In this document: piece after piece, positions 6,528 to 14,335 of the stretch
Layout of the letters: every line of letters starts with the position of its first letter
Position numbering within the stretch: position 1 is the stretch's first letter
Origin: an uncultured Bacteriovorax sp.
GTDB lineage: Bacteria; Bdellovibrionota; Bacteriovoracia; Bacteriovoracales; Bacteriovoracaceae
DNA: 17,332 nucleotides
Reading direction: 5' to 3'
NCBI GenBank assembly: GCA_946480715.1
Contig: CAMLKK010000046.1
Location: forward strand, 1 to 17,332
The notes under the pieces: generated by a model
Told to the model about the DNA's origin: nothing
Databases searched by the model: none
What the model saw: only the letters and a program-made list of their open reading frames with translations
Translations under genes and position numbers: made by a program

Positions 6528-7853
6528 ATGAAAAGCATTCAAACACGTCTTACTTGCGGGGTACTGGCCCTCGCACTAAGTGTTCCTGCTCTTGCTTCAG
6601 AGAGAACGGACACTGAATTTTTCAATCAACTCGCAAAACACAAAGTTACGCCTAAAGAAGAACAGGCCTACTGTTATACAGATGAAAAAGGAACTCTTCA
6701 GGGAGTAAATCTTGATCTCAAAGTTCGTCTTGCTTCAGTAACAAAACTTCTCACTTCACTATGGGCCGTAGAAGAATTAGGAATTGAATATCGTCACGAT
6801 ACGAGACTTTATGTTCGTGGAAAACAGATGCACATTGCGGGTTCATTTGATCCGTTCTTGAGCAACGAAAAAATGTTGTTTCTTGTTTCTCAATTGAACA
6901 TGCTCGGATTCACTCATTTCGAAAAAATTACATTTGATAAAAATCTTCTTATCAACCCAGCTGCTCAAACACATACAGATGAGTATCCTCTCATTACGAG
7001 AGAATCAAATGCACGTAACTTAAGAACGTATTTCAATACATCTGGATGGTCAGCAGTTTTCAAAGACGAATATAAGAGACTCGCAAAATTGGCGAAGGCC
7101 GGACGTTTTCTTCCTGAAGTAACGATGAAAGTTGATTCTGTTGAATACGTAGACACTATTCCGTTCAAAAAAGATGGTGAAGATGTTCGTATGCTTACAC
7201 TAACATCACCAGAGCTTTACAAATATCTTAAAGAAACAAACGTTAAGTCGAACAACTACTCTTCTCACACCATTTTTAGACAATTAGGTGGCGAAGCGAA
7301 GTTCGCAACATGGTTGCAAAATCGTTATGGTCTAACGGCTGAACAGATTAGAATTTTCAACGGAAGTGGTCTTCCTTCAAGCATCAACGGCGTTCGTAAA
7401 GACAACTATGCGAGCTGTTCAATCGTGATGAATATGATCGAAGAATTAAAACTTTCTGCTGAAAGACAAGGCCGTGAACTTGAAGATGTTGTCGCAGTTC
7501 CAGGATCAGATCAAGGGACTTTCAGAAACCGTTTAAACTCTGCTGATCTAAAAAATTCATTCGTTGCTAAGACTGGTACACTAATGCACACATCGACTCT
7601 TGCTGGAGCAATGAGCACTGTAAAAGGATTCAGCTTCTTCGGTGTTTTCAACATGACGACACAAATTGAACCGGCAAAAGCTGTTCAGAACTATATGGTA
7701 GGAACATTGATGGCGGAAATGGGCGGCCCAAAAGTTTTCAACTATACAGTTGAAGGATTTCACTCATACCACAAAGATGAAAACGTGAAGAATCTTGAGG
7801 ATCTTCTAGAGGAAGAATCTGACTTTTCTCCTATCGAAGGACAACTTTACTAA
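6528..7853 (+). CDS. PBP4-type D-alanyl-D-alanine carboxypeptidase/endopeptidase (peptidase family S13)
   Basis: A 441-residue exported serine penicillin-binding protein acting on peptidoglycan stem peptides or cross-links. The signal peptide ends at ALA (22-24). The three active-site motifs are present in order: S70-V-T-K73 (nucleophile, in RLASVTKLL), S241-N-N243, and K348-T-G350 (AKTGTL). The NGSGLP signature of DacB-type enzymes is at 278-283. The gap of about 170 residues between SxxK and SxN is typical of S13 enzymes, which insert extra domains there. The C-terminal tail (from about 410) is acidic and lacks a membrane anchor. An AGGGGA Shine-Dalgarno precedes the ATG. A predator needs such enzymes for its own wall and, in intraperiplasmic species, for prey-wall remodelling; the latter role is only inferred. 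The gene ends in a bidirectional terminator. Confidence 0.88.
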   Translation: MKSIQTRLTCGVLALALSVPALASERTDTEFFNQLAKHKVTPKEEQAYCYTDEKGTLQGVNLDLKVRLASVTKLLTSLWAVEELGIEYRHDTRLYVRGKQMHIAGSFDPFLSNEKMLFLVSQLNMLGFTHFEKITFDKNLLINPAAQTHTDEYPLITRESNARNLRTYFNTSGWSAVFKDEYKRLAKLAKAGRFLPEVTMKVDSVEYVDTIPFKKDGEDVRMLTLTSPELYKYLKETNVKSNNYSSHTIFRQLGGEAKFATWLQNRYGLTAEQIRIFNGSGLPSSINGVRKDNYASCSIVMNMIEELKLSAERQGRELEDVVAVPGSDQGTFRNRLNSADLKNSFVAKTGTLMHTSTLAGAMSTVKGFSFFGVFNMTTQIEPAKAVQNYMVGTLMAEMGGPKVFNYTVEGFHSYHKDENVKNLEDLLEEESDFSPIEGQLY

Positions 7854-7862
7854 GATGATTTC

Positions 7863-7892
7863 AAAGCGGCTTTTTTAAGCCGCTTTTTTTTT
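7863..7892. terminator. Terminator whose stem also encodes the end of the DedA protein
   Basis: AAAGCGGCTT (7863-7872) pairs with AAGCCGCTTT (7877-7886) across a short T-rich loop, followed by a T-run on the plus strand ending at 7892. It is a strong terminator for the PBP4-like gene. On the minus strand the right arm is the coding sequence for the last residues of DedA (KKAA) and the stop codon (7877-7875) lies in the loop; the minus-strand T-tract is only TTT. Confidence 0.85.
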
Positions 7893-8522
7893 GCTTTTTT
7901 CTTTAAGAAATTCAATAACGGCCGGAAGAACGGAAAGAATAATGATGGCCACCATGACAAGTTTGAAGTTCTTTTCAACAAACGGCAGTGATCCGAAATA
8001 GTAGCCAAGAGTTGTGAAAGAATAAATCCAAAGAACAGCTCCGATCACATTGTATGTCATGAAGTCGCGATACTTCATCGATCCGATACCTGCAACGAAT
8101 GGTGCAAATGTTCGCACGATCGGAACGAAACGGGCGATGATAATGGTTTTCCCACCATACTTTTCATAAAACGCATGTGCTTTCATGAGGTGCGATTTTT
8201 TTAGATAAACTGAATCTTCGCGGTCGAAAACTTTTGGTCCCAAATATTTTCCGATCGCGTAGTTTAATGAATCGCCAATAATCGCTGCGAAGAGAAGTAA
8301 CGTAGTAATTGACCAGTAATCGAAAGATCCTTTTGCGGTGAAAGCACCGATGGCGAAGAGAAGTGAATCGCCTGGGAGAAACGGCATAATCACGATACCT
8401 GTTTCAACAAAAATAATGAGGAATAAAATGATCGACGTCCAGCCTTGGTAAGTCTGAATGAGTTCCGCAAGATGTACGTCAATATGAAGAATGAAATCGA
8501 TCAGAGTCTTAATTAAATCCAT
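7875..8522 (-). CDS. DedA family inner-membrane protein
   Basis: A 215-residue polytopic membrane protein of the DedA/VTT (SNARE-associated) family, whose members flip or transport lipids, including undecaprenyl phosphate in some cases, and support membrane homeostasis. Evidence: FVETGIVIMPFLPGDSLLF at 38-56 (the E-x-G and F/LPGD motif), then YGGKTIIIARFVPIVRTFAP near 121-140 with the conserved Gly and two Arg. AGIGSMKYRDFMTYNVIGAVLW follows. The C-terminal hydrophobic helix ends in a Lys-rich tail, EKSKKKAA. It lies 28 bases downstream of the metalloprotease gene on the same strand, so they may share a transcript. The Shine-Dalgarno is weak (AAGAG). Its 3' end is built into the shared terminator hairpin with the PBP4-like gene. 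Confidence 0.92.
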   Translation of the reverse strand: MDLIKTLIDFILHIDVHLAELIQTYQGWTSIILFLIIFVETGIVIMPFLPGDSLLFAIGAFTAKGSFDYWSITTLLLFAAIIGDSLNYAIGKYLGPKVFDREDSVYLKKSHLMKAHAFYEKYGGKTIIIARFVPIVRTFAPFVAGIGSMKYRDFMTYNVIGAVLWIYSFTTLGYYFGSLPFVEKNFKLVMVAIIILSVLPAVIEFLKEKSKKKAA

Positions 8523-8550
8523 TTGTGCTCTTATTTTGAAAATGTGTTAG

Positions 8551-9432
8551 CTAGGGTTTAAACCAACAGCGTGGACGCGTTCCTAGTTTAGTTTCATCAT
8601 TACAATGCCCAATTTTTGCATCTTCATCAGATGTTAACATCGATGAAGGAACTGTACAAAGAGCACCTTGATAAACGGTATCCAGACGACATTGAGGTCG
8701 AGGGTAATCATTCGTATTTGTCCCTTTCACTTCACGAGTATCAGGAGTCTCAATGCTGACTTTGTGTTTTGTCGTTGGAAGTTCATTGAGGAACTGACCG
8801 AAAGCGATACTCGCTAATTGAGTACGGATACAAACTTTAATGTCTTTAAAATTTTTGTGTGTTGCTGAACAATCTGTCACTGCCTTGTGAGGAATTGTGG
8901 CATCGATGGAAATTTCTTCATAAGACAATTCTTCGTAATATCTTTTTAAACATTTTGAAGTGGCCCAATAGTCAGCTTGTCCTTCAGCTGATGGCCATCC
9001 ATTGTAAAGAAACGTGCGTGGAGCGCCACCTAAGTGGTGACCAAGTTCATGACAAACGATCAGTGCAAATGAATCTCTCGTCATTCCTTTGGCGCGAGCA
9101 ATCCCGCCAGGGACAAAGATATTCCACGATTCAACTTCACGAGTAGCGTAAGCATTAACGGTTCCATCTTGCCAATCAGAAACAACAACAAGGTCATAAC
9201 CACTTTTTGCTTTTATAACTGGAGAATAGATTTTTTTCAGAATGGAAAGGATGCGAACAAAGTCAGCTTCTGTGACCGAATTATCAGTGTCTTTTGGATT
9301 CACTTCACTGGCCGGAATATCCATGTCATTGTCAGGAATTGCTGGCATTTTTTGGGGAGCAGCTTCGACCGTAAAGATCGATAAAACCACAAAAAGACAG
9401 AGTGAAAAAAGCGATAACTCAATTTTTTTCAT
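8551..9432 (-). CDS. Secreted HExxH zinc metalloprotease-like protein
   Basis: A 293-residue exported protein. The signal peptide runs to EAA (23-25). The motif C127-H128-E-L-G-H132-H133 is a zincin active site, and S-A-E150-G-Q-A-D154 about 18 residues later supplies a likely third zinc ligand (E150) in a gluzincin-like spacing, with the H-E-x-x-H...E-x-x-x-D pattern seen in M48-like enzymes. The C-terminal part is Cys-rich (C161, C188, C201, C248, C259, C277, C289) with a PQCRLDTVYQGALC segment, suggesting a disulfide-stabilised periplasmic or secreted domain. I cannot name a family. There is no Shine-Dalgarno before the ATG at 9432; a -10-like TAGACT (9446-9441) suggests a leaderless or near-leaderless message. 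Divergent from the small secreted protein at 9517. Confidence 0.75.
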   Translation of the reverse strand: MKKIELSLFSLCLFVVLSIFTVEAAPQKMPAIPDNDMDIPASEVNPKDTDNSVTEADFVRILSILKKIYSPVIKAKSGYDLVVVSDWQDGTVNAYATREVESWNIFVPGGIARAKGMTRDSFALIVCHELGHHLGGAPRTFLYNGWPSAEGQADYWATSKCLKRYYEELSYEEISIDATIPHKAVTDCSATHKNFKDIKVCIRTQLASIAFGQFLNELPTTKHKVSIETPDTREVKGTNTNDYPRPQCRLDTVYQGALCTVPSSMLTSDEDAKIGHCNDETKLGTRPRCWFKP

Positions 9433-9440
9433 AGGCGCGC

Positions 9441-9469
9441 AGTCTATGAGAAAAGCCTCGGAACGTCAT
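9441..9469 (-). promoter_or_regulatory. Possible promoter for the metalloprotease gene
   Basis: On the minus strand ATGACG (9469-9464), a 17-base spacer and TAGACT (9446-9441), each 4 of 6 to consensus. The predicted start is at about 9434, two bases before the ATG. Confidence 0.35.
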
Positions 9470-9479
9470 TAAAAAAGAA

Positions 9480-9508
9480 TTGCCGAAAAGACCCAAAGCA
9501 CCTAAAAC
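9480..9508 (+). promoter_or_regulatory. Possible promoter for the small secreted protein
   Basis: TTGCCG (9480-9485), a 17-base spacer and TAAAAC (9503-9508), each 4 of 6 to consensus. The predicted start is at about 9515, immediately before the ATG at 9517. No Shine-Dalgarno. Confidence 0.35.
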
Positions 9509-9516
9509 TAGATGCC

Positions 9517-9828
9517 ATGAAGAAACTATTAGTCCTACTCGCTATTCCTTTTCATTCTTACGCACATTGTCCAGCGTCTCTAAAGACGGAAAAAGTATGC
9601 TTTATGCTGGAATCCAATTTAGTCTATGTTTATGACCATAAATTAGAGCATAACGGGCCTTATACAGACCTCGTGGCCCCTGTCGTTTTTAAGAATGAAA
9701 AAGGTGAAGTCCTAAAGACGTCAAAAGCGGCCCGCGGGATTTACAAACTCGAAAGCGCAACTCCACTCAATAAAGTGCTGATTGAATCTGGAACTCAAAA
9801 AATTTCTGTTCTCAAAGAAAAGTCTTAG
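9517..9828 (+). CDS. Small secreted protein of unknown function
   Basis: A 103-residue protein with a signal peptide (MKKLLVLLAIPFHSYA, cleavage after A16), leaving a mature protein of about 87 residues that starts HCPASLK. Two Cys (C18, C28) could form a disulfide. The mature part has beta-strand character (VYVYDHKLEHNGPY, APVVFKNEKGEVL) and is Lys-rich. I do not recognise the family. Its stop codon (TAG, 9826-9828) overlaps the stop of the convergent persulfide dioxygenase-like gene (9827-9825), and no terminator separates them. Confidence 0.7.
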   Translation: MKKLLVLLAIPFHSYAHCPASLKTEKVCFMLESNLVYVYDHKLEHNGPYTDLVAPVVFKNEKGEVLKTSKAARGIYKLESATPLNKVLIESGTQKISVLKEKS

Positions 9829-10679
9829 GCCTTTCGAGTAACATCAATAAAACGCACAGGACTTTCGTAATCAGGCAATTGTCCTGCCTGAATGTTAACG
9901 ATGAGACTCGGAGTGAGAAGTTTTGGCGTGGGAAGAGTTTGATCTCTAGTCACTCTGAACTCTACATACTGATCTTTAGTCGTCTCATTTTTCAGATGAA
10001 TATTTTCTTTTTTACTGCGAGCAATCGTCGTTTCAAATCTTAACTCTCTTCCACCTGGCCTGTAATCGTGGCCGACAAAAACTCGAGTGGAATCAGGAAG
10101 TCCATAAATTTTTTCATGAACTGAATGATAAAGTTTTTCTGCACTTCCATTTGGAAAATCACATCTCCCCGTGCCGCTATCTTCAATAAAAAGAGCATCG
10201 CCTGTAAAGAGCGCATCTCCAATAAGATAACTCATGCACGCTGGTGTATGACCTGGAGTTGAGAGGGCCTTGAATGTCAGTGTTCCAAATATCATCACTT
10301 CACCGTCTTTGATAAGATGATCAAACTGACGTCCATCAACAGGAATATGGGAATCGAGCTTTAAAAGATCTTTGAATGTTTTTTGAACAAGTTTAATCTC
10401 TTCGCCAATAAAAACTTTTAGCTTGGGAAAATCGCGTTTGAGAAAATGAGCACCTGATAAATGATCGGCATGCACATGTGTTTCCAGACAAGCATGAAGA
10501 TTTAATTTTTTTGAATGAATGAATTCTGTGATGATTTTAAGGTGAGCATCATCCACATTTCCGCTTTCAAGATCATAATCCAGCACGGGATCAATGACGA
10601 TTGCATCATAGGTGTTTTCATCGAAAACAACATAGGAAAGCGTTGACGTTTTTGTGTCATAAAAATGTTGAATCATCAT
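9825..10679 (-). CDS. Persulfide dioxygenase-like metallo-beta-lactamase-fold protein (ETHE1/Blh group)
   Basis: A 284-residue MBL-fold protein. Metal ligands are visible: T67-H68-V-H70-A-D72-H73 (the HxHxDH motif), H144 in STPGHTP, D161 in FTGDALF, and H204 in VGHDY. The segment SGTGRCDFPNG (168-178) and the tail with RFETTIARSKKEN and LPTPKLLTPSLIVNIQAG fit the ETHE1/Blh group, which uses a single iron to oxidise glutathione persulfide to sulfite in sulfide detoxification. No rhodanese, quinone oxidoreductase or BigR-like regulator is adjacent. Two ATGs open the frame; the outer one (10679) is favoured because GAGG lies eight bases upstream. The promoter at 10700-10728 overlaps an imperfect palindrome, so it may be regulated. 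Glyoxalase II-like activity is the alternative. Confidence 0.82.
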   Translation of the reverse strand: MMIQHFYDTKTSTLSYVVFDENTYDAIVIDPVLDYDLESGNVDDAHLKIITEFIHSKKLNLHACLETHVHADHLSGAHFLKRDFPKLKVFIGEEIKLVQKTFKDLLKLDSHIPVDGRQFDHLIKDGEVMIFGTLTFKALSTPGHTPACMSYLIGDALFTGDALFIEDSGTGRCDFPNGSAEKLYHSVHEKIYGLPDSTRVFVGHDYRPGGRELRFETTIARSKKENIHLKNETTKDQYVEFRVTRDQTLPTPKLLTPSLIVNIQAGQLPDYESPVRFIDVTRKA

Positions 10680-10699
10680 GGTTAATTCCTCTGCAAATA

Positions 10700-10735
10700 A
10701 ATCTAGCAGTCTTCATGATTATCGACAATAGTCAT
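10700..10735 (-). promoter_or_regulatory. Promoter with imperfect palindromic operator for the persulfide dioxygenase-like gene
   Basis: On the minus strand TTGTCG (10728-10723), a 17-base spacer and TAGATT (10705-10700) form the promoter, with a predicted start at about 10693 and a leader of about 14 bases carrying GAGG. A 21-base imperfect palindrome centred on 10725 (10715-10735, 8 of 10 pairs, outer arms ATGA/TCAT) covers the -35. This is a plausible repressor site. Confidence 0.45.
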
Positions 10736-10783
10736 CACACTGCATAGACATTTTGTGAGCTGGCTTTTGGAGGTATTCTTAGT

Positions 10784-10789
10784 TATATT
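10784..10789 (+). promoter_or_regulatory. Possible -10 element for glutaminase
   Basis: TATATT (5 of 6) ends seven bases before the ATG at 10797. No convincing -35 at 16-18 bases. A GGAGG at 10769-10773 is 23 bases from the ATG, too far for a normal ribosome site. Confidence 0.3.
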
Positions 10790-10796
10790 TTGCGCC

Positions 10797-11741
10797 ATGG
10801 AAGATTTAAACCCTTATCTCGAAGAACTCATTCTCAAATATAAATCCAATAATGATGGACATCTGGCCGATTACATTCCAGAACTCGCGAAAGTGTCTCC
10901 AGAACTTTTTTCACTCGCTGTTGTTACAAGCGATGGAAAAGTTTTTAAAGCAGGTGATTTTAATCAGACTTTTTCGTTGCAATCAACCTCCAAACCATTC
11001 TTATATGCGATGGCCCTGCAGCATCTCTCGCGGGAATTTGTACTTACAAAAGTTGGTGTTGAACCAACTGGTGAAGCGTTCAACTCCATTGTTGAATTGG
11101 AAAAACATACGCATCGACCTTACAATCCGATGATTAACTCAGGGGCTATTGCAGTTTCAAGTTTCATCAAAGACACACCAACACAAAAACGTCTCGATCG
11201 CGTGCTTAATTTATTCTCTGATCTGGCCGGTAAAGAAGTTTCAATCGATGAAAATATTTTTCAAAGTGAACGTCAGACGGCCCATCGCAATCGTTCAATC
11301 GCTCATCTTTTAAGACACTTTTCCATTATTGAAGATGATATTGAAGCCTCTCTCGATTTGTATTTTCAGCAATGCTCGATTCTCGTCAATACCGTTGATC
11401 TCGCGATGATGGGTGCCACACTTGCTAACGGTGGCGTGCAGCCTAAGACGGGCAAACGAGTCTTGAACGAAGAATACGTTCCGGATATTTTAAGTTTGAT
11501 GTTTACGTGTGGAATGTATGATACCGCAGGTGAGTGGGCCTACAGTGTCGGGCTTCCAGCGAAAAGTGGTGTGAGTGGTGCTCTCTTCTGTGTCGTTCCG
11601 GGCAAACTTTGTCTGGCGGCCTACTCTCCCCTTATTAATCATCATGGCCACTCTCTTCGAAGCGTCAGCGCGATAAAAGATTTTGTTCAGCGTTTTAAGC
11701 TTAATATGTTTTTAGGATCTACTGCTAACAAGGAAGAGTGA
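10797..11741 (+). CDS. glsA: Glutaminase (serine-dependent beta-lactamase-like family)
   Basis: Hydrolyses L-glutamine to glutamate and ammonia in the cytoplasm. The 314 residues from this start match the usual length of about 310. Motifs: FSLQSTSKPF with catalytic S63-x-x-K66, EPTGEAFNSIVELE (substrate loop), NPMINSGAIAVSS, SERQTAHRNRSIAHLLRHF, and VGLPAKSGVSGALFCVVPG near the C-terminus. An in-frame GTG at 10755 would add 14 hydrophobic residues with no homology to the family. The ATG at 10797 puts ME-DLNPYLEEL where family members begin, so I chose it, although it has no close Shine-Dalgarno and may be leaderless. The stop codon overlaps the MscS start by one base (TGATG), so the two genes are co-translated. 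Confidence 0.93.
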   Translation: MEDLNPYLEELILKYKSNNDGHLADYIPELAKVSPELFSLAVVTSDGKVFKAGDFNQTFSLQSTSKPFLYAMALQHLSREFVLTKVGVEPTGEAFNSIVELEKHTHRPYNPMINSGAIAVSSFIKDTPTQKRLDRVLNLFSDLAGKEVSIDENIFQSERQTAHRNRSIAHLLRHFSIIEDDIEASLDLYFQQCSILVNTVDLAMMGATLANGGVQPKTGKRVLNEEYVPDILSLMFTCGMYDTAGEWAYSVGLPAKSGVSGALFCVVPGKLCLAAYSPLINHHGHSLRSVSAIKDFVQRFKLNMFLGSTANKEE

Positions 11742-12841
11742 TGACCAAAATTCCGGTCGATCGCATTCATATTTTCATTCAGCTTGAGCCTTATCTCACG
11801 CTCGCTCTTGCTATCTTAGGCGCGTGGCTCTTCTACTCTTTTTTACTAAAGAGAATTAGTGCCCGACGCCACATTACGCTTCGTCGGCGTTTCGTTAAAA
11901 CGATTCTCTATTTAACATTATCAGCAATGATGGCCGGCTTTCACTGGATCATGCTGGAATCCGACATCAAAGATTTCTATACTCTGCGGTTTAACAATTT
12001 TATCGCTCTCATTGCTTTTATCGTGCTCGTCACAGTCGCGATTCGTCTGTCACAAATTTATGTCTATCTCTATCTCTTCTTTTCAAATATTCGCACAGGT
12101 GTTCCTCGTCTGATTGCCAATCTTTTTACACTTCTTTTTTCTTCGGTATTGATTGCTTGGTTGGCCGCAGAAGTTTTCGGAATTCATCTTGCGACCGTGC
12201 TCACAACGTCGGCGATCTTCACTATTGTTCTCGGTCTTGCCCTTCAAGATACGCTGGGAAATCTTTTTTCCGGTGTGGCCATGCAAATCGAGCGTCCCTT
12301 TCAAATTGATGATTGGGTTGAAATTCAATCAGGCGGAGAGACCTGGATTGGTCAGGTTTATGAGATAACCTGGAGGGCCACTTCCCTCGTAGGTTTTACA
12401 GATCAACTCATCATCATTCCCAATAAAACATTGGCCCAAAGTCAGATCACTATTTTTTCTCATCATCACAAATCTCCTATGCTGACTCATCAGTTTCGCT
12501 TACGTTTTGAATCGGATATTGATGAGGCCAAAGACGCTGTCATGGCCGCAGTGAAAGCGGTTGATGAAGTCTTGCATGACCCTCCCCCAAAAGTTCTACT
12601 CACTGATGTGACCGAATCTTATATTTTCATTAAGGTTTTTTTCTCTTTGAGAGATTACGGAAAAAAGATTGAAGCTACTGATCATGTCATCAGCAATGTA
12701 CTTGAAGCTTTTGCCTCTAAAAAAATCAAAACAGGAACTAACGTCATCAGGGCCGCGGACTGGCCGGATGACCGCTTCGCTGTTCAGGCAGAAATTCACC
12801 CTCAAGCGACAACTCCACAAGGCCCAACTGTCCTAAGTTAG
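11741..12841 (+). CDS. MscS family mechanosensitive ion channel
   Basis: A 366-residue inner-membrane channel that opens on hypo-osmotic shock to release solutes. Four or five hydrophobic segments fall in the first 180 residues. The pore-lining helix and signature follow: TIVLGLALQDTLGNLFSGV, then a beta-domain start with ERPFQIDDWVEI, typical of the MscS superfamily. The remainder is the cytoplasmic cage, with IIIPNKTLAQSQITIFS conserved. The chain is longer than E. coli MscS (286) by extra N-terminal helices and a C-terminal tail, nearer to YnaI/YbdG-sized members. The start is ambiguous: GTG at 11738 or ATG at 11741. The ATG is favoured because AAGGAAG ends four bases before it, and the TGATG junction with glsA is a normal coupling arrangement. 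Function with glutaminase may relate to glutamate as an osmolyte. Confidence 0.93.
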   Translation: MTKIPVDRIHIFIQLEPYLTLALAILGAWLFYSFLLKRISARRHITLRRRFVKTILYLTLSAMMAGFHWIMLESDIKDFYTLRFNNFIALIAFIVLVTVAIRLSQIYVYLYLFFSNIRTGVPRLIANLFTLLFSSVLIAWLAAEVFGIHLATVLTTSAIFTIVLGLALQDTLGNLFSGVAMQIERPFQIDDWVEIQSGGETWIGQVYEITWRATSLVGFTDQLIIIPNKTLAQSQITIFSHHHKSPMLTHQFRLRFESDIDEAKDAVMAAVKAVDEVLHDPPPKVLLTDVTESYIFIKVFFSLRDYGKKIEATDHVISNVLEAFASKKIKTGTNVIRAADWPDDRFAVQAEIHPQATTPQGPTVLS

Positions 12842-12883
12842 GAGGGGGTTGCACCAAATCCCGAAGGGGAGTACCATTAATAT

Positions 12884-14335
12884 ATGTCTATCGTCGTAGT
12901 TGACCAGGGTGCTGAGCTCTTTTGGTTCGTAAGTAATGCCTTACTTCAAGACGAAATACCTCTCAAGCACGTTAAAACCATTCCTATGAGTGAAGAACTC
13001 ATTCTTAAAGAGCTGCCAAAACTTGTTGTTTTGAACGGTGATGATAAATCATTGGGTCCGGCCGCGTTTATAGCTAAAATGCGCAATCACGTTTTTGCCA
13101 GAAAAACGATGTTCATTGTCATCACTGCTGACACTACAGCGGAATATAAAAAGTCTCTTATCATCGCGGGAGCCAGTCAGATTCTTTATCGAGGAAACCA
13201 ACAAAATCCTTCGCCAAAATTTTTTCGTTCAATGATTAAATGGTTTCTTGATGTAAAAAATCCTGATCAAAATTTGATTGATTTTAAGGCCACTGACTTT
13301 CCAGAGCAGGCAGAGTTTACAACTTTTGGTCGCATGGGCTGGATCACTTCTAAAAAATGCATGATTGAAGTCAATGTGGATCTCTCCCCAGGACAGACCA
13401 TTGAATTCAACTCTCCTCTTTTTGAAGAACTCAACATCAAAGGGGCGAAGATCACTGTTAACGAAAAAAATAAAGTTGGCCGTTATTATCAATACGCTAA
13501 TTCTCTCGAATGCACGATCAACTTTGCTGATCAATTCAAGGATCCAAGAAAACTAGAAGCATGGATTGCGAACAATCTCGATATCTCGAAACCTAAAGTG
13601 GTGAAGCTTCTCTATTTTGAACCAGATGGTGATGAGAGAGAAAAGATTAAACGAATGGTTAAAGCAGAGAAACGATATTGCGCCCGTGGTTTCTCACACA
13701 TTGATGATTTTCTGGAAGACCTGAACTATCAATTGCCCCAACTCATCCTCGTCAACCGCAAGCTCATTCAGGAAAATAAAGCTAAATTTGAAACACTCAA
13801 AAGTTTTCTCAAAAAACATGTTTGTTATTGCGTGACTTACGATCCGGAAAATTTAACGAACGTTGAAGATTTTAAAAAGGCCTTTGACTACGCTCTTCAC
13901 TCACCAATGCCAATCGACAATAATTTACTTGATTCAATGGTGATGAAATTGGAAGCGAAAATGCAGCCGGCCGAAAGTGAAGTCGTAACAATGCCAAAAG
14001 TTTTTTTTAATAAACACTCTGCTTACAGTAAAATCTCCGTTTGCTCACCGGCGCAAATAAAACAAATTGCGCTTTCAGGCGCTATCGTTGAACTTCCCTT
14101 TGCTCTCAGTCCTTATTGTGCTTTTGAACTGGCCTCTTCTGCCTTCTCTTATATCAATCTTCACCGCGTTCAATATGCTCGAAACTTTATTGGTAAAAAA
14201 TCACCAGGCGCTTATTCGCACCAATGCATATTCATCGGACAAACTTTTGCTGATAACGAAATTATCAAAGGTGTTATTGAGCAGATTAATCAGCTCGGTT
14301 ACGAGAAGTGGCGCTACCCTGAGAAGAAAGATTGA
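12884..14335 (+). CDS. Tandem pseudo-receiver/PilZ-like protein of unknown function
   Basis: 483 residues, no signal peptide or membrane segment. By eye it divides into two similar halves. Residues 1-122 look like a response-regulator receiver: beta1 SIVVVDQG, beta3 LVVLNGDD, beta4 [10 protein letters not shown], then [10 protein letters not shown]. The phospho-Asp position is N51 and the usual Lys is not evident. Residues about 143-215 resemble a PilZ barrel ([13 protein letters not shown]). Residues 238-355 repeat the receiver pattern ([18 protein letters not shown] with N291, CYCVTYD, LHSPMP), again without phospho-Asp. Residues 371-470 repeat a PilZ-like stretch ([13 protein letters not shown]). 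Arg residues of the c-di-GMP RxxxR motif are not evident. It is probably a signalling adaptor rather than a phosphorylated regulator. GGGGAG lies about 12 bases before the ATG. The gene follows mscS after 42 bases. Confidence 0.8.
   Translation: MSIVVVDQGAELFWFVSNALLQDEIPLKHVKTIPMSEELILKELPKLVVLNGDDKSLGPAAFIAKMRNHVFARKTMFIVITADTTAEYKKSLIIAGASQILYRGNQQNPSPKFFRSMIKWFLDVKNPDQNLIDFKATDFPEQAEFTTFGRMGWITSKKCMIEVNVDLSPGQTIEFNSPLFEELNIKGAKITVNEKNKVGRYYQYANSLECTINFADQFKDPRKLEAWIANNLDISKPKVVKLLYFEPDGDEREKIKRMVKAEKRYCARGFSHIDDFLEDLNYQLPQLILVNRKLIQENKAKFETLKSFLKKHVCYCVTYDPENLTNVEDFKKAFDYALHSPMPIDNNLLDSMVMKLEAKMQPAESEVVTMPKVFFNKHSAYSKISVCSPAQIKQIALSGAIVELPFALSPYCAFELASSAFSYINLHRVQYARNFIGKKSPGAYSHQCIFIGQTFADNEIIKGVIEQINQLGYEKWRYPEKKD

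Noticed and set aside
10755..10796. GTG start adding 14 residues to glutaminase
   Set aside because: The extension is hydrophobic with no family match, and the GTG lies upstream of the only GGAGG; the ATG at 10797 fits the family N-terminus.
12831..12843. Palindrome TCCTAAGTTAGGA over the mscS stop codon
   Set aside because: Only 6-base arms with a one-base centre, no promoter or T-run nearby, and partly coding; could easily be chance.
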